Assembly: GCA_902806085.1 (NCBI GenBank)
Contig: CADCVH010000117.1
Location: 1 to 61,515, forward strand
Length of the DNA stretch: 61,515 nt
Reading direction: 5' to 3'
Source: an uncultured Rubrobacteraceae bacterium
GTDB lineage: Bacteria; Actinomycetota; Rubrobacteria; Rubrobacterales; Rubrobacteraceae
Part shown: one piece after another, positions 36,126 to 42,762 of the stretch
Numbering within the stretch: position 1 is the first letter of the stretch
How the letters are laid out: the number at the start of each line of letters is the position of its first letter
Position numbers and translations under genes: made by a program
Notes under the pieces: model-generated
What the model was told of the DNA's origin: nothing
Database searches by the model: none
The model's input: the letters and a program-made list of their open reading frames with translations, nothing else

Positions 36126-36752
36126 ATGCCCGGGGCCATACGAATCGCGGTGATCGATTACGACGCCGGCAACACCCTCTCGGTGACGCGGGCTCTCGAG
36201 AAGGTCGGCGCCCGCGTCGACCTCACCTCCGACCCGGATCGGGTGAGGAGCGCGGACGCGGTGGTGCTGCCCGGGGTCGGGGCCTTCGGGGACTGCATGA
36301 AGAAGCTCAGGGAACGGGGGATGGATTTGGCCTGCCGGGAGGTGTTCCGCTCCGGTAAGCCGTTTCTCGGGGTCTGCGTTGCCTTGCAGGTGATCTTCGA
36401 GGGCTCCGAGGAGTCGCCCGGGGCCGAAGGCCTCGGCCTGCTGCCGGGGGGCGTCCGGCGTTTCAAGGGTGGGGACCTGAAGGTGCCTCACATGGGCTGG
36501 AACGAGCTGCGGCTCGTACGCGACCACCCGGTGCTCGACGGGCTCGACGGGGAGGCCTTCTACTTTGTCCACTCCTTCTATCCGGAGCCGGCCGAGGCCG
36601 GGGACCTCGTAGGCGAGACCGAGTACGGGGTGCGTTTCTGCGCCGCGGCGGGGCGGGAAAACCTTATCGCCGTGCAGTTCCACCCGGAGAAGAGCAGCGG
36701 GGCGGGCCTGAGGCTCTACGAGAACTTTCTGGCGTGGTCGAGGATGCTCTGA
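36126..36752 (+). CDS. hisH: Imidazole glycerol phosphate synthase, glutaminase subunit HisH
   Basis: A 208-residue class I glutamine amidotransferase that feeds ammonia to HisF. The nucleophile is the cysteine in PFLGVCVALQVIFEGSEES (about residue 80), with the His-Glu pair in AVQFHPEKSSGAG. The usual GxCLGxQ elbow reads GVCVALQ, an uncommon variant, but the cysteine is intact. Start: the ATG at 36126 gives IRIAVIDYDAGNTLSVTRAL; the frame is open for 39 codons upstream but these look noncoding. HisF is not next to it, which is unusual because the two subunits act as a pair. Its TGA overlaps the hisA ATG. Confidence 0.93.
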   Translation: MPGAIRIAVIDYDAGNTLSVTRALEKVGARVDLTSDPDRVRSADAVVLPGVGAFGDCMKKLRERGMDLACREVFRSGKPFLGVCVALQVIFEGSEESPGAEGLGLLPGGVRRFKGGDLKVPHMGWNELRLVRDHPVLDGLDGEAFYFVHSFYPEPAEAGDLVGETEYGVRFCAAAGRENLIAVQFHPEKSSGAGLRLYENFLAWSRML

Positions 36753-37474
36753 TGGACTTCACGGTTTTTCCGGCCATAGACCTTAGGGGCGGCAAGTGCG
36801 TGCGGCTCGTGCAGGGGGATTTCGGCCGGTCCAAGGAGTACGACGCCGATCCCGTCGAGCGCGCCCGCGGGTGGGAGCGGCGGGGGGCGGCCGCGATCCA
36901 CGTCGTCGACCTCGACGGCGCGAAGGAGGGCCGTCCCGTCCAGACGGAACTAGTCGCCAGGATCGCCCGCGCCGTCGACGTCCCGCTCCAGGTCGGCGGC
37001 GGTATCAGGAGCACCGAGGACCTGGCCGACCTCAGGCGGGCGGGCGCCTCGCGCGTCGTCGTGGGCACGGCGGCCGTGGAGGACAGGGACCTGCGCCTGC
37101 GGGCCGTGGCCGAGGCCGGGCCCTCGCTCGTCGTCGCGGTGGATGCCCGCGAGGGGGTGGTCGCCACCCACGGCTGGCAGCGCTCCAGCGGGATCCCCGT
37201 GCTGGAGCTGGCCGACGAGCTCGCCGCCGACGGCGTCGCCTCCGTCCTCTACACGGACGTGGCCCGCGACGGCGTCGGCTCCGGCGCCGCCCTCGAAGAC
37301 ACGGCCGCCGTAGCCCGTTTTCTCCCCACCATCGCCAGCGGCGGCGTCAGGGACTCCTGGGACGTGGCCGCCCTCGCAAGGCTCGACGGGGTGGTAGGCG
37401 TGGTCGTCGGCACGGCCCTCTACGAAGAGCGGGTAACCCTCGAAGAACTCCTGCGGGCCGCAGACCAGGGGTGA
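36752..37474 (+). CDS. hisA: Phosphoribosylformimino-5-aminoimidazole carboxamide ribotide isomerase
   Basis: A 240-residue half-barrel-duplicated TIM barrel. N-terminal FPAIDLRGGKCVRLVQGDF has the catalytic Asp; the second half carries YTDVARDGVGSG with the partner Asp, and the phosphate loops VQVGGGIRS-like (LQVGGGIRSTEDL) and ASGGVRDSWDV. HisA sequences differ from HisF by DLRGGKCVRL, so the call is firm. In actinobacteria the single enzyme PriA can also do the tryptophan (TrpF) isomerisation; this protein could be bifunctional but nothing in the sequence proves it. It ends the his operon; a minus-strand gene follows. Confidence 0.94.
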   Translation: MDFTVFPAIDLRGGKCVRLVQGDFGRSKEYDADPVERARGWERRGAAAIHVVDLDGAKEGRPVQTELVARIARAVDVPLQVGGGIRSTEDLADLRRAGASRVVVGTAAVEDRDLRLRAVAEAGPSLVVAVDAREGVVATHGWQRSSGIPVLELADELAADGVASVLYTDVARDGVGSGAALEDTAAVARFLPTIASGGVRDSWDVAALARLDGVVGVVVGTALYEERVTLEELLRAADQG

Positions 37475-37501
37475 TCCAGCCTCAGGCCGATCGTCGCGGC
37501 C

Positions 37502-37816
37502 CTAGAGCTCCAGCGTGGACACCTTCGTCCCGCCGCCCTCGTACTTCGCCGACTGGAGGGTGCGCCAGGAGAGCTGGGCGAGGGCCTCGTCGGTGGGCTG
37601 GGGCAGGTCCGGGTGGTCCTCCGAGATCGTGGCCCGCGCGGACCCGGTCGCGGCGTCCAGGGCGGCGTTGATCTCGTAGGCCCGGGCGGCCTGGTACTTT
37701 ACCTGGAGGATGCGCGGGGGCGCCTCCCCGGCGGAGAAGCGCAGCTCGTACTCTTCGGTGCGGCTCTCCTGGTCTCCGATGCGCCTGGCGGCGCAGATCA
37801 AGGTCGGCATGGCCAC
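37502..37816 (-). CDS. Small hypothetical protein
   Basis: A 104-residue protein with no recognised family. It has an N-terminal beta-rich half (PTLICAARR and RILQVKYQAARAYEINAAL) and a short C-terminal tail with LSWRTLQSAKYEGGGTKVSTLEL. The start is a GTG with an in-frame ATG two codons later. It is convergent with hisA and divergent from the PBP gene. Reading-frame quality and codon use look coding, but no function can be given. Confidence 0.55.
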   Translation of the reverse strand: MAMPTLICAARRIGDQESRTEEYELRFSAGEAPPRILQVKYQAARAYEINAALDAATGSARATISEDHPDLPQPTDEALAQLSWRTLQSAKYEGGGTKVSTLEL

Positions 37817-37874
37817 ACTCTAACACCGCCCTCGGCCGCCCGTCCGTTGGGTTAGACTAGTCGCCGGAGGGCAG

Positions 37875-39830
37875 GTGAACGACCGGTTCGAGACAAAGAA
37901 GAAGGCCAGGAGCAAACCGCGCCCCGGCCTCTTCGTGCGCGGGATGCGCACGGTGTTCAACGCCGCCCTCATCCTGGGCGCCTCGGCCGCCATCGGGATC
38001 GTGGGCCTCTACCTCTTCGTCGTGGAGCAGTACGGGGAAGGCCTCGCGAGGCCGCGGCCTGAGCTCGTGCAGGACTCTTACGTCTACGACGCGCGCGGTG
38101 AGAGGATCGGCGCGTTCCGGGCCGAGGAGAGCCGCGAGACCGTCGGGCCGGAGGGCCTCGGGGACCACCTTCCGGCGGCCGTCGTGGCGGTGGAGGACCG
38201 CAGGTTCTACGAGCACTTCGGCGTGGACTTCGAGGGGCTCGGGCGGGCCGCGTGGACGGACCTGCGGGCCTGGGAGGTGCAGGAGGGGGGCTCCACCATA
38301 AGCGAGCAGCTCATGAAGAACCTCTTCGTCGCGGAGGACGAGCGGCTGGACGTCTCGTTCGGGCGGCGCTTCGTGCGGTCCTCGCTCGCCTTCTCCTACG
38401 AGCGCCGCCACACCAAGGAGGAGATCCTCACGGCCTACCTGAATACCGTGTACTTCGGCGACGGGGCCTACGGCGCCGAGAGGGCCGCCGAGCGTTACTT
38501 CGGCAAGGACGCCGACGAGGCCACGCTCTCGGAGGCGGCCGCCCTCGTCGGCTTCCTGCACGCGCCCTCCACCTACACCACCTGGGAGGGCGAGCCGCTC
38601 GTCGAGGAGGCCACCGCCCGCCGCGACAGGGTGCTCGGGCTCATGCTCGAGCAGGGCATGATCTCCGCCTCAGAGCACCGCGAGGCGGTCGCCACAAAGC
38701 TAGAGTTCGCCCCCGACCCGCCCCCAGACGACCCTGCCTACGCGCCCTTCCTAGAGAAGGTGCGCGAGGAGGTCGAGGAGAGGGTGGGAGCCGAGGCCGT
38801 GCGCCTGGGCGGGCTCCGCATCCACACGACCCTCGACCCGGGCCTGCAGCGCGCCGCCGTCGAGGAGGCCGAGGAGGCGCTGCCGGGGGCCGAAGACCCC
38901 GCGGCTGCGGTGGTGACCGTGGAACCCCAGAGCGGCGCGATACGGGCCCTGGCCGGACGGGAAGGGGACTTCAACCTCGCGCTTCACGCCCGCCGCCAGC
39001 CCGGCAGCTCTTTCAAGCCCTTCGTGCTCGCCGCGGCGCTCAAAGAAGGCGTCTCGCCCGAGAGCACGTATGTTTCCCAGGACCTCAACTTCAGCTTTCA
39101 GGACGAGTACTACGCGATCGAGAACTACGACTCCGTGGAGCGGGGGGAGATCTCGATCCGGGAGGCGATGGCCGAGTCGGACAACACCGTCTTCGTCCAA
39201 CTCGCCGCCGAGGTGGGCCTGGAGCGGGTCGCCCGCACCGCGAGGGACCTCGGCATCACCACGCCCGTCGAGGCCTACCCTTCCACGGCCATAGGCGGCC
39301 TCGGCGAGGGCGTCAGCCCGCTCGACATGGCCTCCGCGTACTCGACCTTCGCGGGGGGCGGCATCCACCGCGAGCCGTACTCGGTGGGCCTCGTGGAGCG
39401 GGTGGATTTCGGGGAGAGCGATACCTCCTACGAACACCGGATCGGCGGGAGGCGCGTGCTGACGACCGACCAGGCCGCCCTCGCGACCGACGTCCTGCGC
39501 GGCGTGGTCGAGGGCGGAACGGCGAGCATGTACCACGACCTCGACGAGGAGATAGGCCGCCCCTCCGCCGGCAAGACGGGCACGACCGACGACTTCGTGG
39601 ACGCCTGGTACGTCGGCTACACGCCCCGCCTGTGCACCTCCGTCTGGGTCGGCTACCCCGAGGGCCGGCGCTCGATGGTCGGCGTCCACGGCCTCGAAGA
39701 ACCCAACGGGGAGCGGTTGCCCATGGACATCTGGTCCTCCTACATGGCCAGGGCGACAGAGGGCGACCTCTCCCTCTCGTTCCCGGAAGCCGACGCTTCG
39801 GGGCTGGAGATCTCCTCAAGCGGCGGATAG
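37875..39830 (+). CDS. Class A penicillin-binding protein (peptidoglycan glycosyltransferase/transpeptidase)
   Basis: A 651-residue bifunctional wall-synthesis enzyme. After a cytoplasmic basic stretch and one membrane helix (about residues 30-53), the GT51 domain shows VEDRRFYEHFGVD (catalytic Glu near 109), GGSTISEQLMKNL and KEEILTAYLNTVYFG. The transpeptidase domain has all three motifs: SSFK (Ser near 378 in QPGSSFKPFVLAA), SDN in MAESDNTVF and KTG in SAGKTGTTDDFVDAWYVGY (near 566). It lies after a TAGACT (37853-37858) and a GGAGGG site. The C-terminus ends soon after the transpeptidase without PASTA domains. Confidence 0.94.
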   Translation: MNDRFETKKKARSKPRPGLFVRGMRTVFNAALILGASAAIGIVGLYLFVVEQYGEGLARPRPELVQDSYVYDARGERIGAFRAEESRETVGPEGLGDHLPAAVVAVEDRRFYEHFGVDFEGLGRAAWTDLRAWEVQEGGSTISEQLMKNLFVAEDERLDVSFGRRFVRSSLAFSYERRHTKEEILTAYLNTVYFGDGAYGAERAAERYFGKDADEATLSEAAALVGFLHAPSTYTTWEGEPLVEEATARRDRVLGLMLEQGMISASEHREAVATKLEFAPDPPPDDPAYAPFLEKVREEVEERVGAEAVRLGGLRIHTTLDPGLQRAAVEEAEEALPGAEDPAAAVVTVEPQSGAIRALAGREGDFNLALHARRQPGSSFKPFVLAAALKEGVSPESTYVSQDLNFSFQDEYYAIENYDSVERGEISIREAMAESDNTVFVQLAAEVGLERVARTARDLGITTPVEAYPSTAIGGLGEGVSPLDMASAYSTFAGGGIHREPYSVGLVERVDFGESDTSYEHRIGGRRVLTTDQAALATDVLRGVVEGGTASMYHDLDEEIGRPSAGKTGTTDDFVDAWYVGYTPRLCTSVWVGYPEGRRSMVGVHGLEEPNGERLPMDIWSSYMARATEGDLSLSFPEADASGLEISSSGG

Positions 39831-39878
39831 GGACTACCCGTACACTTCCGAACCACCAACGGCTTCGAGAGGAGAACC

Positions 39879-40127
39879 ATGACCAGCGGCAACATACAGA
39901 TGGGGCCGGACCCGGACCAGGTGCGCGACGCGCTCGCGGCGGCCGTGCGCGACGACCCCACGCTGCGCGAACGCAAGAGCGAGCAGGTAGCCGCCGAACT
40001 CGCCCGCGGCGGCTACCTGCAAGAAGAGCCGGACCCCGTCCTCGTCGCGGAGATGCTCGGCGTCCTGGACCAGGACGAGCCGGGCAACGAGCCCGGCGAA
40101 GAGACAGAAGAGGCGAGCCCGACCTAG
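39879..40127 (+). CDS. Small acidic protein of unknown function
   Basis: An 82-residue, strongly acidic protein (many Asp/Glu, ending in EETEEASPT) with DQVRDALAAAVRDDPTLRER in its middle, which could be amphipathic helix. GAGAGGAGAACC precedes the ATG. No family recognised and no membrane segment or signal peptide. It lies between the PBP gene and a likely leaderless ORF on the same strand. Confidence 0.6.
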   Translation: MTSGNIQMGPDPDQVRDALAAAVRDDPTLRERKSEQVAAELARGGYLQEEPDPVLVAEMLGVLDQDEPGNEPGEETEEASPT

Positions 40128-40161
40128 AGAGCCGGTCCCCGTGCATTACAATGATCCCGTC

Positions 40162-40614
40162 ATGGACCTGGACAGGCTCTACGGGGGATCTTTCATAGAC
40201 TGGGGGGCGGTCTCCGCCTCCTGGAACAAGCGGACCGTACCCTCGCGCCTCCTCCTCTTCGCCGCCCGCCGCTACCTGGGCGAGCATCCCGCCACGGCCG
40301 ACGGGTCGAGGGCCGAAACCCTCGACCCCGTCTCCCTCCCGGAAGAGATAAAGCGCGCCTACGCCGTACCACCGGCGACGGAGGGAGAGGCGGCCCGCCT
40401 GTGGGGAGAGTTCGTCGACGCCGCCGTCGCCGCCGAGCTTGAGATGGTCACCTACGGCGAGCGCCCGCCACTCCTGCACGAGCTCAGAAACGGCCTCTCC
40501 CAGGCCGCCGAAGAGGCCGGAGAACGCACCGAGCGAGGCAGGTGGTTCATGAGGCGCCACGACGCGCTTCCCGGAACCGACCTCCCGGACTCTCCGGAAT
40601 ATTTGCCGGTTTAG
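40162..40614 (+). CDS. Small hypothetical protein, probable leaderless gene
   Basis: A 150-residue protein without recognised family. It contains DRLYGGSFIDWGAVSASWNK and a C-terminal helical half with RTERGRWFMRRHDALPGTDLPD. No membrane helix or signal peptide is seen. The ATG at 40162 follows TACAAT (40147-40152) by nine bases with no Shine-Dalgarno sequence. A GTG at 40141 would add seven residues. It ends inside the first base of a 14-base inverted repeat (40610-40623). Confidence 0.6.
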   Translation: MDLDRLYGGSFIDWGAVSASWNKRTVPSRLLLFAARRYLGEHPATADGSRAETLDPVSLPEEIKRAYAVPPATEGEAARLWGEFVDAAVAAELEMVTYGERPPLLHELRNGLSQAAEEAGERTERGRWFMRRHDALPGTDLPDSPEYLPV

Positions 40615-40757
40615 CACGCCGCCTTCGGCAAATTTCAGCACGGCGCTTCGCGCCTCTCGGCACGCTCCGGCTTCGCCTCCGCTCTCGGCATTTCGGCTTC
40701 CTGCCGCCTGGGCCCGGCCGCGCGGCGTGCTGACAGGCCGCGCGGCGGCGTGCTAAA
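40610..40757. repeat. Repeat-rich intergenic region bounded by a perfect 14-base inverted repeat
   Basis: TTTAGCACGCCGCC (40610-40623) recurs inverted as GGCGGCGTGCTAAA (40744-40757). Between lie CGGCACGCTCCGGC with flanking sequence (about 40650-40690), related to a copy at 46771-46815 on the other strand, and a direct repeat GGCCGCGCGGC (once followed by GTGCTGACAG and once by GGCGTGCT). The region separates the hypothetical gene at 40162 from the malic-enzyme gene and contains the malic-enzyme promoter. Confidence 0.65.
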
Positions 40758-40759
40758 TT
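40730..40759 (+). promoter_or_regulatory. Promoter of the malic-enzyme gene
   Basis: CTGACA (40730-40735) and TAAATT (40754-40759) are separated by 18 bases. The -10 box overlaps the right arm of the 14-base inverted repeat, so a protein binding that arm could affect it. Transcript start would be near 40766, about 43 bases before the ATG. Confidence 0.5.
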
Positions 40760-40808
40760 CGGCGGACTGAGCTTGCGTGGGGCGGGCTCACGAGGGAGAG
40801 GAAACCTT

Positions 40809-42254
40809 ATGGAGTCCATACCCAGCGCGAGCTACAGTTTTACCCTGCGGGTCGAGTTTCCGCACCGGGCGGGATCGCTCGGCAAGATCCTGACCGTCAT
40901 CGGGGAGGCGGACGGGATGGTAGGGGCGGTGGACATCGTCAGGATGCGCGAGGACAGGACCGTCCGCGACATCACCGTGAACGCCCGCGACTCCGAGCAC
41001 GGGCAGAGCGTGGTCGAGGCCGTCGGGGAGCTGCCCGAGGTCGAGGTCGTCAACGTCTCGGACAGGACGTTCCTGATGCACCTCGGGGGCAAGATCGAGG
41101 TGCGCTCCAAGCTGAAGATCCGCACCCGCGACGACCTCTCGATGGTCTACACGCCGGGTGTGGCCCGGGTGTGCCGCGCGATCCACGACGACCCCGAACG
41201 CGCCTTCAACCTCACCATCAAGCGCAACACCGTGGCCGTCGTCTCCGATGGGACCGCCGTCCTCGGCCTCGGGGACATAGGCCCCAGGGCGGCGATGCCC
41301 GTGATGGAGGGCAAGGCCGCCCTCTTCAAGCAGTTCGCGAACGTGGACGCCTTCCCGATCTGCCTCGATACCAAGGACACCGAGGAGATCATCGCCACCG
41401 TCAAGCACCTCGCCCCGGCCTTCGGCGGCATAAACCTCGAAGACATCTCCGCCCCCCGCTGCTTCGAGATCGAAGAGCGCCTGAAGAAGGACCTGGACAT
41501 CCCCGTCTTCCACGACGACCAGCACGGCACCGCCGTGGTGGTCCTCGCGGCCCTCATAAACTCCCTCAAGATCGTCGGCAAGAAGGTCGAAGACCTGCGC
41601 CTGGTCGTGAACGGGGTGGGGGCTTCGGGCGTGGCGTGCGCCAAGATCATAATGGCCGCCGGCGCCACGAACGTCGTCGGTTGCGACTCGAAGGGCATCG
41701 TCCACGAGGGCCGCGAGGACTTGAACCCCGCCAAGCGCTGGTTCGCCGAGAACACCAACCCCGAGGGCCGCACCGGGGACCTGGCCGAGGCCGTCCGCGG
41801 CGCCGACCTGTTCCTTGGGCTCTCCGCCCCGAACGTGTTGAGCGTCGACCATCTCAAGACGATGAACGAGGACCCCATAGTCTTCGCCATGGCCAACCCC
41901 GACCCCGAGATACGCCCCGAGATCGCGATGGGCCACGCCAGGATCATCGCCACCGGCCGCAGCGATTACCCGAACCAGATCAACAACGTCCTCTGCTTCC
42001 CCGGTATCTTCCGCGGCGCCCTCGACGTCCGCGCCCGCGAGATCGACGAAGGCATGAAGCTCGCCGCCGCCAACGCCATGGCCGACGTGATCCCCGAGGA
42101 AGAGCTCTCCGACGACTACATAATCCCCTCGGTCTTCGACGAACGGGTCGCCCCCGCGGTCGCCGAAGCCGTCTCGGAGAAAGCGAGGGAGACCGGCATG
42201 GCCCGCCGCGTCCAGGACCGCGCCGAAACGGGCCTCTCGGCGACGACGTTCTAG
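40809..42254 (+). CDS. Malic enzyme with N-terminal ACT domain
   Basis: A 481-residue NAD(P)-dependent malic enzyme that decarboxylates malate to pyruvate. Residues about 8-80 form an ACT domain (YSFTLRVEFPHRAGSLGKIL), a possible site for effector control. The catalytic core includes VYTPGVARVCRAIHDDPERA, DGTAVLGLGDIGPRAAMPVMEGK, NLEDISAPRCFEIEERL and DIPVFHDDQHGTAVV, with the dinucleotide-binding VVNGVGASGVACAKII. The start ATG at 40809 follows GAGGGAGAGG. A short palindromic stem follows the stop. The enzyme type without ACT is well known; the fusion occurs in some bacteria. Confidence 0.92.
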   Translation: MESIPSASYSFTLRVEFPHRAGSLGKILTVIGEADGMVGAVDIVRMREDRTVRDITVNARDSEHGQSVVEAVGELPEVEVVNVSDRTFLMHLGGKIEVRSKLKIRTRDDLSMVYTPGVARVCRAIHDDPERAFNLTIKRNTVAVVSDGTAVLGLGDIGPRAAMPVMEGKAALFKQFANVDAFPICLDTKDTEEIIATVKHLAPAFGGINLEDISAPRCFEIEERLKKDLDIPVFHDDQHGTAVVVLAALINSLKIVGKKVEDLRLVVNGVGASGVACAKIIMAAGATNVVGCDSKGIVHEGREDLNPAKRWFAENTNPEGRTGDLAEAVRGADLFLGLSAPNVLSVDHLKTMNEDPIVFAMANPDPEIRPEIAMGHARIIATGRSDYPNQINNVLCFPGIFRGALDVRAREIDEGMKLAAANAMADVIPEEELSDDYIIPSVFDERVAPAVAEAVSEKARETGMARRVQDRAETGLSATTF

Positions 42255-42256
42255 TC

Positions 42257-42273
42257 GTCGGCCTTCGGCCGGC
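42257..42273 (+). terminator. Hairpin after the malic-enzyme gene
   Basis: GTCGGCC (42257-42263) pairs with GGCCGGC (42267-42273, one T-G) around the three-base loop TTC, two bases after the TAG. No T-run follows, so it may be a weak terminator or an mRNA 3'-end stem. Confidence 0.5.
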
Positions 42274-42283
42274 GAGAGGCTCT

Positions 42284-42441
42284 AGGTTTTGAGGCACAAG
42301 GTTTTAGGCTAGGGGGCGTGACCTCGCCGCGCGGGCGATACCCGCCGCAGGCTGACGCGATGATGGAAGCGAATTGCGTGATCTTCACCGCGCTGGTACC
42401 CCGAAGATTCAAAGCCTAGAACCTCGAAGCCTAGAACCTCT
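42284..42441 (+). repeat. Intergenic inverted-repeat element, copy 2 (AGGTTTTGAGG family)
   Basis: AGGTTTTGAGGC (42284-42295) and the nearby AAGGTTTTAGGCTAG (about 42298-42312) face CAAAGCCTAGAACCTCGAAG and CCTAGAACCTC (42410-42440) on the right. Both arms are tandem pairs of the same word in inverted orientation. The first 11 bases of the left arm (AGGTTTTGAGG) match the left arm at 11729. The element again sits between a terminator-like stem and a gene with its own promoter. The right arm ends about 25 bases before the leaderless -10 box of the next gene. Confidence 0.6.
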
Positions 42442-42477
42442 ACTGGACTTCTCCCCGGCGCGGAATAGAATTTCCTT

Positions 42478-42753
42478 ATGCCGGCCTTCCGCCAGATCTT
42501 TGTTTGCGCCACGCCCGGGGAGGGGCGCTGCGGGGAGAAGGGCGGGGGCGAGCTTCTGGAGGCTTTTAAGGACGAAGTGGAACGGCGCGGGATGTCCTCG
42601 TCCACCGTCCTGCGCAACGCCTGCACCCGGCGCCACGAGGAGGGGCCGGTCGTCTTTATCTTCCCCGACGACGTCTGGTACGCCCGCGTGACGCCCGACG
42701 ACGTCCCGCGCATCGTCGAAAGCCACCTGCTGCCCGCCCGGGCAGGGTCTTAG
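42478..42753 (+). CDS. Thioredoxin-like (2Fe-2S) ferredoxin homologue with a Cys-to-His change
   Basis: A 91-residue protein resembling single-domain thioredoxin-like [2Fe-2S] ferredoxins (NuoE family): FVCATPGEGRCGEKGGGELL, then VLRNACTRRHEEGPVVFIFP and the ending DDVPRIVESHLLP. The expected cluster ligands are four cysteines in the pattern C-X~8-C-X~30-C-X3-C. Here C10, C18 and C49 are in place, but the fourth position is His53 (CTRRH instead of CxxxC). A three-Cys one-His cluster or a lost cluster are both possible. TAGAAT (42466-42471) ends six bases before the ATG, with no Shine-Dalgarno site, so the mRNA is probably leaderless. Confidence 0.75.
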   Translation: MPAFRQIFVCATPGEGRCGEKGGGELLEAFKDEVERRGMSSSTVLRNACTRRHEEGPVVFIFPDDVWYARVTPDDVPRIVESHLLPARAGS

Positions 42754-42762
42754 CGGCCTGGG

